Shown: one piece after another, positions 15,100 to 24,122 of the stretch
Numbering within the stretch: position 1 is the first letter of the stretch
Layout of the letters: the number at the start of each line of letters is the position of its first letter
Assembly: GCA_005222975.1 (NCBI GenBank)
Contig: NJBI01000033.1
Location: 1-40,377, forward strand
From: Promethearchaeota archaeon Loki_b31
GTDB lineage: Archaea; Asgardarchaeota; Lokiarchaeia; Sigyniarchaeales; SOKP01
Length of the DNA stretch: 40,377 bases
Direction of reading: 5' to 3'
Translations under genes and position numbers: made by a program
Notes under the pieces: model-generated
Database searches by the model: none
Told to the model about the DNA's origin: nothing
What the model saw: the letters and a program-made list of their open reading frames with translations, nothing else

Positions 15100-15591
15100 T
15101 TATAATTTTGATTTATCGATTCCTTTCCGAACTTTTATTGCGATTCCAGTTTTAAAACTTCGAACATAAGGAATGGGGATCGCTAGTTTTCCAATTGCTA
15201 AAAGGTTATTCTTTTGATTAACAACAATAATCTCATCTAAAGGTCTTAAATTATCATCTATATCCAAAACATGTTTACAAAATACGTTACGACCTTTTCT
15301 AATAAAGTCAGATATGTCATTCAACACGACTGCTCTCAATCTCGGTGTTGAAATGTTTTTAATTATCTTATTAGCTGCGAATAAACTTAATGTAAAGAAT
15401 CCATTAGTTGGTCGCAAATTTAGCAAAAGTTTCTCATCGTAATATATATGCTTTATTTTATCCGTCTTTTTAGAAAACTCAATATGGATATCATTATCAT
15501 TTTCAAATAGAATATTTGTTACTGTTTGTCCAAATTGATAATCAGAAATAGCCTTGACTTTTCTTAAAGCAAAGAATAGTTTGTTTTCCAT
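15100..15591 (-). CDS. PUA-domain RNA-binding protein
   Basis: The 163-residue protein has an N-terminal alpha/beta region and a C-terminal PUA fold at about residues 80-160. Signs of the PUA fold are L-R-A-V-V-L-N-D at its start, then G-R-N-V-F-C-K-H-V-L, and I-G-K-L-A-I-P near the end. PUA domains bind structured RNA such as tRNA or rRNA. There is no catalytic domain, so it may be a chaperone or targeting subunit for an RNA-modifying factor. Its position directly before the NAC gene and after PAN on the same strand is shared by other archaeal genomes and suggests a link to translation or protein quality control. Spacing to PAN is 69 bases, to NAC 48. Confidence 0.8.
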   Translation of the reverse strand: MENKLFFALRKVKAISDYQFGQTVTNILFENDNDIHIEFSKKTDKIKHIYYDEKLLLNLRPTNGFFTLSLFAANKIIKNISTPRLRAVVLNDISDFIRKGRNVFCKHVLDIDDNLRPLDEIIVVNQKNNLLAIGKLAIPIPYVRSFKTGIAIKVRKGIDKSKL

Positions 15592-15660
15592 ATTAAATTA
15601 CTGCAACTATTTACATAAAAATAAAGTTATAAATATTTAATATGTTTGTAAAAAGGAAGA

Positions 15661-16869
15661 TTAAGAGTATAACTTAGAATCAATAGCTTTATCTTTCATT
15701 TTATTCATAACTTTATTTATTGCTTCAATAAAATCGTCTTTAATAATTGCTTCAGCTTCTTTTCTTATTGCAAACATTCCAGCTTCAGTGCAGATTGCTT
15801 TTATGTCTGCACCCGTCGCTCCTTCAGTTAACTCAATCAACTTTTTAAAGTTTAATACTCCATCAATCCTTAAATTTCTTGCGTGAATTTTAAAGATTGA
15901 AGTTCTAGCTTCCCCATCTGGGATTGGAAAATCAATCATTCTGTCAAATCTACCTGGTCTTAATAAAGCCGGATCTAAAATATCAATTCTATTTGTTGCG
16001 CCAATTATTTTTACATCTCCTCTTTCTTCAAATCCATCTAATTCACTTAATAATTGCATTAAAGTCCTTTGTACTTCTCTATCGCCAGATGTAGCAATTT
16101 TTAATCTTTGAGACCCGATAGCATCTAATTCATCTATAAATAATATAGTGGGGGCTTTTTGTTTTGCTAAATTAAATATCTCTCTGACCAAACGAGCACC
16201 TTCACCAATAAACTTTTGAACTAACTCCGATCCTATTATTCTAATGAATGTAGCGTTCGTTTCATGGGCAACCGCTTTCGCAACTAATGTTTTACCGGTC
16301 CCTGGAGGTCCAAAAAGTAAAACGCCGTTAGGCGGATCAATCCCTATTCTTTTAAACAATTCTGGTTTTAACAGAGGTAATTCAACAGTTTCTCTTACTT
16401 CTAGTATTTGTTCATCTAAACCACCGACATCTTCGTAAGTAATATTGGGAATTGCATCGATAACTTCCATTCCTTTTACAAAAGGATCTAATTTTGTTGG
16501 TAAGATTTCCATTATTGCGAAAGTTCTCTGGTTTAGAGCAACTCTCATTCCTGGAGATAGATTTTCGTTTTTAACCTTCCTACTAGGGTTAACAACGAAA
16601 CTAGGGCCAGTAGAGCTTTTTACAATAACTTTACCTGTTTCATCTAACATGTCAATTACAGTAGCAGATACTAAAGGAGGTTCTCTTAACCGATCAATTT
16701 CATTTCTTAAACTATGTAGTTCTTGTTCCAATCTTAGACGTTCAGCATCTAACAACTGTTTTTCAGTCTCTAAATTTCTTAATCTCTTTTCCAGGTGCCT
16801 TGTATAAGTAATTAAATACTCTTCATCCTTAGTTTCTTCCTTTTTTCTCCTTTCTTTGGTTGTAGTCAA
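15661..16869 (-). CDS. pan: Proteasome-activating nucleotidase (PAN) AAA+ ATPase
   Basis: PAN forms a hexamer that unfolds substrates and feeds them to the 20S proteasome. The 402-residue protein shows an N-terminal coiled coil (about 20-63), an OB domain (about 65-125) and the AAA+ core with Walker A GPPGTGKT 187-194, Walker B ILFIDE 242-247 and the R-P-G-R-F-D arginine-finger region. The final residues L-Y-S fit the hydrophobic-Tyr-any (HbYX) motif that opens the proteasome gate. The start is a TTG at 16869; no ATG exists before the OB domain, and the coiled coil needs this start. Proteasome core genes are not in the window. It appears to be the first gene of the run leading to NAC. Confidence 0.95.
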   Translation of the reverse strand: MTTTKERRKKEETKDEEYLITYTRHLEKRLRNLETEKQLLDAERLRLEQELHSLRNEIDRLREPPLVSATVIDMLDETGKVIVKSSTGPSFVVNPSRKVKNENLSPGMRVALNQRTFAIMEILPTKLDPFVKGMEVIDAIPNITYEDVGGLDEQILEVRETVELPLLKPELFKRIGIDPPNGVLLFGPPGTGKTLVAKAVAHETNATFIRIIGSELVQKFIGEGARLVREIFNLAKQKAPTILFIDELDAIGSQRLKIATSGDREVQRTLMQLLSELDGFEERGDVKIIGATNRIDILDPALLRPGRFDRMIDFPIPDGEARTSIFKIHARNLRIDGVLNFKKLIELTEGATGADIKAICTEAGMFAIRKEAEAIIKDDFIEAINKVMNKMKDKAIDSKLYS

Positions 16870-17112
16870 AAAGAAAATACCCCATCTTTTATTTATTTAA
16901 ATTTCTAGTAAATTTTCTAATTTATTAATAACTATTTATTCATTTAAATTTAAGGTAATACACTAATATGATAAAAGTATCGATTTCTAAAAAATTTATA
17001 GGTTATATTTTATAACGATTTTTAGCTTTAAACAGAAAATTTTAAGAGTTCTACATCCCATTCATTATATATAGTACTTTTCCTTAGAAATTATTGTATA
17101 TAAGATCGTATT

Positions 17113-17649
17113 ATGTCAAAAAAAGCATCGAATCAATTTGATAAGGAATGCCCCATATGTGGAGGTAAAATATGGGGAAAAGGACAAAAAGTTTTAATAG
17201 AAGAAGCAAAAATTACTGTGTGTCAAAGTTGTGCCCAATATGGCAAAAAAATCAGGGATAAACCTAAAATATCCTATTCTCAACAGCAGACATATGTTAA
17301 ACTTAAGAGACCCGTGAAAAAATTTGTCCCTAAAAGAGATGGCGATGAAACTATTGAAATTGTTCATGATTACGCGAAAAGAATTAGAAATGCTCGAAAT
17401 TCCCGTGGATTTAATCAAGATCAATTTGCTCAAAAATTAAACGAGAAACCTTCTTTACTAAGAAGAATTGAAGCCGGAAAAGTTGAACCAACTATAAAAT
17501 TGGCAAAAAAAATAGAAAAAGTCTACAATATTACGCTTCTTAAGAAAATAGATGAAATTGAACCAAGTGCTAAACAAAGCAAGTATATGAAAAAATCTCA
17601 CGGGGCCTCTCTTGGTGATATTGCTTTTATTACAAAAAAGAAAGATTAA
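17113..17649 (+). CDS. mbf1: Archaeal multiprotein-bridging-factor-1-like protein (zinc ribbon + HTH)
   Basis: The 178-residue protein has an N-terminal zinc ribbon (C13, C16, C37, C40), a basic linker and a helix-turn-helix of the Cro/cI/XRE type at about residues 78-135 (R-N-S-R-G-F-N-Q-D-Q-F-A-Q-K-L). This two-part design is the archaeal form of MBF1. Eukaryotic MBF1 bridges activators and TBP, while archaeal MBF1 associates with ribosomes and may link translation and stress. The gene stands alone on the plus strand, converging on TFE. A promoter-like TATATAAGATC lies just before the ATG, suggesting a leaderless or near-leaderless transcript. Confidence 0.92.
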   Translation: MSKKASNQFDKECPICGGKIWGKGQKVLIEEAKITVCQSCAQYGKKIRDKPKISYSQQQTYVKLKRPVKKFVPKRDGDETIEIVHDYAKRIRNARNSRGFNQDQFAQKLNEKPSLLRRIEAGKVEPTIKLAKKIEKVYNITLLKKIDEIEPSAKQSKYMKKSHGASLGDIAFITKKKD

Positions 17650-17722
17650 CTTTTAAACGCCTTGGAAATTTAGATAATTTTTATTAGAAGTTATTCTTTT
17701 TTGGTGCAATATTAAGAAGTAA

Positions 17723-18313
17723 TTAAATTTCTGAGTCAATTGATAATTCAGCATTTTCAATTGAAACTATTTTTTCTTTTAAAAACTGAATAAAATTTTG
17801 ATTATCTTGAGCTTCTAATGGATCTCCACAATTTGGACATCTGAAATTCAATTCAAACGCCGTGTCAAAATTATACTTAATATTTGAATCTCGACAATTC
17901 TTACATATAAAAAAATAGTTATTTTCTTCAAATTCTAACCTTTCTCTTAACTTTCTTTCTACTAATCTTTTTTTTTCCATTAAGATTTCTTCCAGCAAAT
18001 CAAATTGATGCCACCAGTAATATATAAACCAACCTGTAGACTTATCACGTATTCTTCTAAATTGAGCTAATTTTGCACTATATAATATGTATAAGGTTTT
18101 TCTTACTGTATTTAATTTTAAAAGAACAGTATCATCTGGGTCAATTTCTATTTTATAATCTCCACTTTTAATTCGTTCTTTAATATTTTCTGTTATATCT
18201 TCATCAGTTATATCTTCGTTTTCAGAGTTCAATAATTGAATTCCTACTTCTGTGGCAATATCTCCAGCTATTATATATAAAAACGATCTTAACAAAGGAT
18301 TTAATTCCTTCAT
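17723..18313 (-). CDS. tfe: Transcription factor E, alpha subunit (TFE)
   Basis: TFE helps archaeal RNA polymerase melt promoters and stabilises the open complex. The 196-residue protein carries an extended winged helix (about 5-105) with the family hallmark V-R-K-T-L-Y-I-L-Y, then S-T-G-W-F-I-Y-Y-W-W at about 92-101, a basic helix, and a C-terminal zinc ribbon (C137, C140, C159, C162). All elements of archaeal TFE and of the eukaryotic TFIIE-alpha core are present. The N-terminal wing holds an acidic insertion. An unknown gene lies about 100 bases upstream on the same strand. Confidence 0.93.
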   Translation of the reverse strand: MKELNPLLRSFLYIIAGDIATEVGIQLLNSENEDITDEDITENIKERIKSGDYKIEIDPDDTVLLKLNTVRKTLYILYSAKLAQFRRIRDKSTGWFIYYWWHQFDLLEEILMEKKRLVERKLRERLEFEENNYFFICKNCRDSNIKYNFDTAFELNFRCPNCGDPLEAQDNQNFIQFLKEKIVSIENAELSIDSEI

Positions 18314-18415
18314 AATACGTCATATTCCATATTTTTTCTATTAATAATTTACATAAACCTTTTTAAAAATTAAATTTTTTGAATTTTTAAATAATGGAAT
18401 TTAACTTCAAAAAAA

Positions 18416-19198
18416 TTAAACAAAGATTAAAATCTGTTTTTCTATTAGTTCGCCATCTATATTAATTGATCGATGCATTTTCCCTTTTCTAATGGCCATA
18501 ATCCTTAATAAGCGAGAGTCCTTGATATCTTTTGGAATTACAATCTCAGTTATGTTGTAGTTATTGAGCAAAATAATAATTTTCCAGTTATTAGGAATGT
18601 CCGTTTTAAAATCAGAAGCAACTAAATCTAAAACCATCTTAATATTTGCATCTGTATTACTCGTAATTCCAGTGCAAAACTGAATTCTTTTACCTAAATC
18701 ATCATCTTCAGCCTTTTTTTTAGATGGCTGTGGTATGTTTTTTTTGGTTGTGACTTTAATGGTTGCGTTAATAATAAAGGAGAGTAACAAATAACTATTT
18801 TCTCGAAATACATTAATTGCTTGGAGTAACTGATTTTTATTAATTTGATCAACAATATCTGCTTTGTAATTCTTTGTTTTACCCGTAGATTTTTTTAAAA
18901 TCCAATTTAACCCTAAATCCGTGATGGTCTCTGATAAATCCATGCCAGTAATTAGTTTTCCTTTTATTTCAAAACTTTGTTGTGGGTCCGAAATTGTTTT
19001 ACCGATAATTTCTGAAATTAAATCTTCATATTCATGAGTTCCTTTCAAAGTTATTTTTGTTTTAGTTTTAGTGATTTTTATTGCGGGACCAATAAAATCT
19101 CCTTTAGAATATCTGTAGAAATGTCTATGAATGTTCATATGATTTTTTGCAGGATCCTCTAAAATTGGGGTTTCAATTAATCTACTTAAAAAATGCAT
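18416..19198 (-). CDS. Conserved-looking protein of unknown function upstream of TFE
   Basis: The 260-residue protein is soluble with no membrane helix. The N-terminal third (about 30-100) alternates strands and turns with many Lys and Thr, and contains K-G-T-H-E-Y-E-D-L-I and E-I-K-G-K-L-I-T-G. A hydrophobic strand pair sits near 140-160, a Lys-rich linker near 165-180, and the final 80 residues are alternating strands and helices. I do not recognise the family. Many archaea have a conserved hypothetical gene next to tfe, and this could be the local version, but no signature confirms it. The pattern could suit nucleic-acid binding. The start is an ATG at 19198, and the promoter region is shared with the divergent small membrane gene. 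Confidence 0.7.
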   Translation of the reverse strand: MHFLSRLIETPILEDPAKNHMNIHRHFYRYSKGDFIGPAIKITKTKTKITLKGTHEYEDLISEIIGKTISDPQQSFEIKGKLITGMDLSETITDLGLNWILKKSTGKTKNYKADIVDQINKNQLLQAINVFRENSYLLLSFIINATIKVTTKKNIPQPSKKKAEDDDLGKRIQFCTGITSNTDANIKMVLDLVASDFKTDIPNNWKIIILLNNYNITEIVIPKDIKDSRLLRIMAIRKGKMHRSINIDGELIEKQILIFV

Positions 19199-19398
19199 TT
19201 TTATCTCATTAATATTCCTTTAATAATATAGATCTAAATAATGATAATATAAATAGAATATAACTTTAAATTTTAATTTATTTAATAAGAAGTGACAAAA
19301 TTAAGTCAAACGATTCTATTCTTGAGAACATTAATAAAGTTAAAAAAAAATAAAAGATAACATATAATTTAAATCATAAAAATATTTAGCGATTATTG

Positions 19399-19626
19399 AT
19401 GTTGTTTACATTCCTTCAAAATAATGATTTTCAAGTTCCTTCATTAACTATTTGGATATTAGCGTGGATTTTTCTAATAGTTGGATTGTTAGGTTTAACG
19501 ATTTTAATAGTTTATACAAGATATGGAAGGGAATTATCAATTAAACTCTCGATCCTCTCAATAACCTTTGCAGCCGTATTTCTAGGTTTCGCGTTCCATT
19601 TCTTCCTTATATCGTTTGGTATATAA
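19399..19626 (+). CDS. Small membrane protein with two TM helices
   Basis: About 75 residues with two hydrophobic segments (roughly 15-40 and 48-70) joined by a short basic loop (Y-T-R-Y-G-R-E). The ATG at 19399 is preferred to the TTG three bases earlier. I do not recognise it. The next plus-strand gene also encodes a small membrane protein, which may hint at a joint role. The hydrophobic pattern and lack of an overlapping gene support it as real. Confidence 0.55.
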   Translation: MLFTFLQNNDFQVPSLTIWILAWIFLIVGLLGLTILIVYTRYGRELSIKLSILSITFAAVFLGFAFHFFLISFGI

Positions 19627-19825
19627 TTAATCTATTACAAAAGCACCTAATTTTAATTTTTTTCAACTTTGTATAATTATCCAATAATATTTTACTAATT
19701 TCAAAATTAGTTCAATCTCAATGTTAATCAATAGTAAATATAATCAACATTTATAAAAGAAGGAGAATTTTTTTCTTATAAATTATTATTTAAACAAACT
19801 TAAAAATTAAATTAGAGTTTTGAAA

Positions 19826-20245
19826 ATGTTATTTCAAGGAGAAAGTACTTTATTCTTTATTTTGTGGCTAATACTAGCAACTGTAATTGTCGCGTTAATC
19901 ATTTACATCTCGGTTTTGCTTATTGGTTCTAAAACTAAAGCTTCTGATAAAAAATTTTTAATTATTCTCTTAGCTTTTATTTGCGTCTTAATAATACCAA
20001 TAATTCTGGGAGCAATAAATTCAGTATTAGGAGCAATTGGTAATTTAATAGATTTTAGTGGCTCAAACTATTTAACTCAATTAACGCCTATCATTGGATT
20101 TCTAATTATTTTAATTTTAACAAAATTTTTAATCGACCTTTCTTGGGATCAAGCTGTATGGATATCTTTACTAACATTGTTTTTCTTGTTTCTTCTCTAT
20201 ACTATGATACCAGATCTTTATGAATTCCTAGGATTTGGCCTTTAA
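19826..20245 (+). CDS. Small membrane protein with about four TM helices
   Basis: About 139 residues with hydrophobic segments near 10-33, 43-66, 85-104 and 110-135, and a polar loop rich in Asn and Ser between the second and third. The ATG at 19826 is chosen; a TTG at 19820 would add two residues. I do not recognise the family. It follows a 76-residue membrane protein gene on the same strand after 193 bases and ends with a U-tract terminator. It converges on rpoB, whose stop is 89 bases away. Confidence 0.6.
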   Translation: MLFQGESTLFFILWLILATVIVALIIYISVLLIGSKTKASDKKFLIILLAFICVLIIPIILGAINSVLGAIGNLIDFSGSNYLTQLTPIIGFLIILILTKFLIDLSWDQAVWISLLTLFFLFLLYTMIPDLYEFLGFGL

Positions 20246-20246
20246 A

Positions 20247-20263
20247 TCTTTTTTTTTTATTTT
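20247..20263 (+). terminator. U-tract terminator after the small membrane gene
   Basis: Right after the stop codon the plus strand reads TC followed by ten T (20249-20258), then ATTTT. This is a typical archaeal termination signal and lies between convergent genes. Confidence 0.5.
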
Positions 20264-20334
20264 ACAATTATAATTGAAGTTTGGTTATTTAATTGATAAA
20301 TTATAGAAAATAGAGTAAAAAAGTGATAATTTGC

Positions 20335-23300
20335 TTAAATCTTTTCTTTTAATTTTAGACGTGGCGCAAGTCCTAAACTCATCATTTCTTGGAGTAGCAG
20401 TTTAAAAGCATAAGAACATACTACTTTTGATATTACAGTTCCTTGTCCACATATAGGACAATATCTTTTATCTTTGTTTCGATCGTAAACTGCTAAAAGC
20501 CCACATTTCTCACAAACTAAAATTACAGTTCTATCAGACTCATCAAGCAATCTTTCCTTTAATAATAAAGCGGACCCATGACCCACTAAGCAATCTCGTT
20601 CCATCTCGCCGAATCGTAAACCTCCTTCTCTTGCTCTTCCTTCTGTTGGTTGTCTAGTTAGAATTTGAACTGGACCCCTTGCTCTTGCGTGAAGTTTGTC
20701 TGCAACAAGATGATACAATTTTTGATAATAAATTGGGGCGCAATAAATTCCTGCCTCATATTTTTCTCCTGTAATTCCGTTATACATTACCTCTCTTCCA
20801 TTAAATTCAAATCCCGCTTCTACTAATTGATCTTGAAGTTTCGTGATATCTTTCCATTCGAACGCTGTTGCATCGCCTAATTTTCCGGTTGTACACGCAA
20901 TTTTACCACTAATTCCTTCAAAGAGCTGTCCTAAGGTCATTCTTGATGGCATGGCATGAGGGTTTACAATAATATCTGGAATTACGCCATTTGAAGTGAA
21001 AGGCATGTCCTCAGCCGGTTGGACTAACCCCAGTACCCCCTTCTGTCCATGTCGTGAAGAGAATTTATCTCCTAATTCAGGAATACGTAGGTCTCTCACT
21101 TTAATTTTAACTAATTTATTACCATCAACAGTTTCAGAAATAATTACGGTATCTACAATTCCTTTCTCATTGTGACGCATATTTTTTGAAGTTTCTCTTC
21201 TATTTGGTTGCATCAATTCAAATTCTTCGTAAGATTTAATAAACCGTGGAGGAGATGTGCGTCCTATTAAAACATCGCCACCATTTACAGTGGTTTCAGG
21301 TTCGATAATTCCATCTTCTTCAGATAATAATCGATAAGATTCAGCGGATTTGAAACCTCTAACGCCTCTTTCTGGTATTTCGAATTTATCCAATTCTCCT
21401 CCGGGATATTTCCTTTCTTCGGCATCGTATGTTCTGAAGAAATGACTGCGTGCGAGACCGCGTTCTATTGAGGCTTTGTTTATAATAATTGCATCTTCAA
21501 TATTATAACCTTCAAAACTCATCATGCCAACTATGAAGTTTTGTCCCGCTGGTCGGCGATTAATTCCAATTATCTTCATTGAGCTCGTTATAACTAATGG
21601 TTGTTGAGGATAATGAAGTGTATGACCACGCGTATCAAGTTTTAAATGCATATTTGCAGCAAATAGTCCTAATGCTTGTTTAACCATTCCCGCTTCGTAT
21701 GTATTTCGTGGAGATTGATTATGTTCTGGAAATGGAATTATTGAAGCGCATATTCCTAAAATAGCAGCAGGAGAAATCTCTAAATGTGTATGTTCAGCCG
21801 TAATATCTTCTTCAAACATAGCAATATAAGCATTCTCTTCTTCTTCTGCGTCTAGATATTCAATAACGCCTTTCTGAATCAAATCTGTCCACTCATACTT
21901 ATCTTGTTTAATTTTCTCTATATCTTCTTTTGTAATGAGGATTTGTTTGTTCTTAATAATAAATAAAGGTCTAGTCGCTCTCCCTGCATCGCAATTTATT
22001 TGAATCTCTTTAGAATCGCTATAATATCCAATATTTACATGTTGACCAATTTCGCCTTTACGTCTCTTCTCTCTAAGTTGATTTAAAAAGGGATTATGTT
22101 TTTGATGAATACCGACTAATTTGCCATTAAGAAATACATTTACCTTTTCCCCTTTTACTCTTTTTACTTCATTAATTGGAATTACTCCTAAATCTATTAA
22201 TATGTTTTCAATAATTCTCTCATCGGCGCCAACAGAAATAATAGACGCTAATCCAAGATTTTTAACCAAACCACAATTTGGCCCTTCTGGAGTTTCTGCT
22301 GGACAAATTTTACCCCATTGGGTGGGATGTAAATCTCTAGCTTCAAAATGCGGTTGACTTCTACTTAATGGCGATATTACTCTCCTTAAATGACTTAATG
22401 TTCCAACATGATTTGTTCTATTCAACAATTGACTAACGCCAGCTTTACCTCCAACCCAGTTGCCTGTTGCTAAAGCATGTCTTATTCTTTCAGTAATTAC
22501 ATCAGCTCTCACAGCAGTTTTGATATTAGGAGCTCTCCCTCGAACAGCAGTACGTTCTAGTTGGTACTTTATATCTTTTACAAGATTTAAAAACGCAACT
22601 CTAAATAAGGATGTAAATAATTCACCAGCTAATTTCAATCTTTTATTGGCATAATGATCTTTATCATCAGACTCACGAAATTTTAAGGCGAGTTCCATAA
22701 CTTTTTGAGCCATTTGACCTAAATAATAAGCTTTCTTTATTCGATCCTCTTCCGCATTTCCAATATGAGGTAAAAGGTATCTATCTAAAACTTGAAGCGC
22801 TCTTCTAATTCGGTAATCCTTTGTTTGCCCAATAGCGACTCTCTTTCCTATATAATCTAAAGCATTTTGTTGAGATTTCTCAGAATCTTTTAATACTTGG
22901 ATTTCCGAAGCGACATCTATAACTGGAATCAATTCTTTCTGAATATCATCATTTTCTGAAATGGCTTCAAAAATTTCTTTATCAGAGTGTAACCCTAAGG
23001 CACGCATTAAGATCGCAAGCGGAATTTTGCCTGGAACAGAAGGAAACGAGACTCTTAAATTTCCGTCTTTCTTTCTTTCGATAGTTACAGGTGCCCGAAA
23101 ACCACTTCTTGTAGAAAATACTTTTGCTTGATGTGTAGCACTTGAACTTCTACTTGCCTCTTCCGCTAAAATTCTATTGGGAGCTAAATCTTCTTGCGTC
23201 ACCAGTACGCGTTCAGTCCCATTTATTATAAAATATCCACCGGGATCAAGTGGGTCTTCTCCTCGGTTAATTAACTCTTGTTCTGTTAAGTTTTCCAAAG

Positions 23301-23706
23301 GGCAACGACAACTTTTTAGCATTATAGGAATTTTACCAATATATATATCAAGTGTCTCTTCCGCTTCCTCCCTTTGAGTTCGTTCATCAATAGTTATGGG
23401 AGTCATTTCTAATATAATATCCGCAGCATAACTTAATTCTCGAATTCTAGCCTCAATAGGTGTGATTTCCATCGTGGCACCGTCAGCTTCCCTGACTTTA
23501 GGTACCCCCACCTTAATTTTCCCAAAATTTATTTTGAAGCCGGGAATATCAGGTACTACTTCATTCGATTCATCTACTATACTTTGCATCTCATCTTTAA
23601 TAAAAATATTATAAGAATCGAGATGTTGACGCACTAGACCCTTCTCATCAAATAAGCTTTTTAAAACGACCCATTTATCGTTATTAGATAATCTTTCAGC
23701 ACTCAA
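20335..23706 (-). CDS. rpoB: DNA-directed RNA polymerase subunit B (single-chain RpoB)
   Basis: The second-largest subunit of archaeal RNA polymerase, 1123 residues in one chain. Many euryarchaea split it into B' and B''; this one is unsplit, as in Crenarchaeota and eukaryotes. Landmarks include R-P-x-G-Q-N in the middle, G-D-K-F-S-S-R-H-G-Q-K-G near residue 900, the G-H-G-S-A-L-L-L-K-E-R-L segment near 1050, and a C-terminal zinc site of two C-x2-C pairs (C-E-K-C and C-P-I-C). The start is a TTG at 23706, as no ATG is near. It lies 45 bases behind rpoH, so the two are an operon. The A' and A'' subunits, usually next in line, do not follow. The gene ends and convergent membrane genes begin. 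Confidence 0.97.
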   Translation of the reverse strand: MSAERLSNNDKWVVLKSLFDEKGLVRQHLDSYNIFIKDEMQSIVDESNEVVPDIPGFKINFGKIKVGVPKVREADGATMEITPIEARIRELSYAADIILEMTPITIDERTQREEAEETLDIYIGKIPIMLKSCRCPLENLTEQELINRGEDPLDPGGYFIINGTERVLVTQEDLAPNRILAEEASRSSSATHQAKVFSTRSGFRAPVTIERKKDGNLRVSFPSVPGKIPLAILMRALGLHSDKEIFEAISENDDIQKELIPVIDVASEIQVLKDSEKSQQNALDYIGKRVAIGQTKDYRIRRALQVLDRYLLPHIGNAEEDRIKKAYYLGQMAQKVMELALKFRESDDKDHYANKRLKLAGELFTSLFRVAFLNLVKDIKYQLERTAVRGRAPNIKTAVRADVITERIRHALATGNWVGGKAGVSQLLNRTNHVGTLSHLRRVISPLSRSQPHFEARDLHPTQWGKICPAETPEGPNCGLVKNLGLASIISVGADERIIENILIDLGVIPINEVKRVKGEKVNVFLNGKLVGIHQKHNPFLNQLREKRRKGEIGQHVNIGYYSDSKEIQINCDAGRATRPLFIIKNKQILITKEDIEKIKQDKYEWTDLIQKGVIEYLDAEEEENAYIAMFEEDITAEHTHLEISPAAILGICASIIPFPEHNQSPRNTYEAGMVKQALGLFAANMHLKLDTRGHTLHYPQQPLVITSSMKIIGINRRPAGQNFIVGMMSFEGYNIEDAIIINKASIERGLARSHFFRTYDAEERKYPGGELDKFEIPERGVRGFKSAESYRLLSEEDGIIEPETTVNGGDVLIGRTSPPRFIKSYEEFELMQPNRRETSKNMRHNEKGIVDTVIISETVDGNKLVKIKVRDLRIPELGDKFSSRHGQKGVLGLVQPAEDMPFTSNGVIPDIIVNPHAMPSRMTLGQLFEGISGKIACTTGKLGDATAFEWKDITKLQDQLVEAGFEFNGREVMYNGITGEKYEAGIYCAPIYYQKLYHLVADKLHARARGPVQILTRQPTEGRAREGGLRFGEMERDCLVGHGSALLLKERLLDESDRTVILVCEKCGLLAVYDRNKDKRYCPICGQGTVISKVVCSYAFKLLLQEMMSLGLAPRLKLKEKI

Positions 23707-23751
23707 TTTTTGCCTAACCTATTTAATATTAATTTCAATAAAAGAGATTAA

Positions 23752-24009
23752 TTACACTTTTTCTTTTTTGACATAACGATAATAATTTATGAATTTTACT
23801 GTTGTACGAGAATCTCGAACAATCTTAACAATATCACCTTCTTTTGCACCAATCGCAATTGCTACTGGATCTTTTTCAAACATTTGAGGTAAATCAGAAA
23901 TATGTATTTTATATTTTTCTAACAAATTTTGCGATTCTTCTTTTGTTAAAAGATAATGTTTGGGAACCAGCTCATGAAGTAGAACATCTATCTTTCTTTT
24001 TTTAGTCAA
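23752..24009 (-). CDS. rpoH: DNA-directed RNA polymerase subunit H (RpoH, eukaryotic Rpb5 C-terminal homologue)
   Basis: The 85-residue protein equals the conserved C-terminal part of eukaryotic Rpb5, which supports the polymerase jaw. Family landmarks are L-V-P-K-H, the P-x-M-F-x-x-D-P run, A-I-G-A-K-E-G-D-I-V-K-I and a final Y-Y-R-Y-V. The start is a TTG at 24009, decided by the AGAGGA ribosome site six bases before it; no ATG fits. It precedes rpoB by 45 bases on the same strand, the standard archaeal order. Confidence 0.97.
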   Translation of the reverse strand: MTKKRKIDVLLHELVPKHYLLTKEESQNLLEKYKIHISDLPQMFEKDPVAIAIGAKEGDIVKIVRDSRTTVKFINYYRYVKKEKV

Positions 24010-24015
24010 AAAAAA

Positions 24016-24021
24016 TCCTCT
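24016..24021 (-). promoter_or_regulatory. Ribosome-binding site that fixes the rpoH TTG start
   Basis: AGAGGA on the minus strand with six bases to the TTG. Most genes in this window have weak or no such site, so it is informative for this unusual start codon. Confidence 0.6.
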
Positions 24022-24122
24022 TTCCTTACTATATTTTTAAAAGAATATTCGATTTGTAAAAAAATTTTCCATTTTTACTAAATAATTTTCTTGAATTTTA
24101 TTATAAAATCAAAATTATTACT

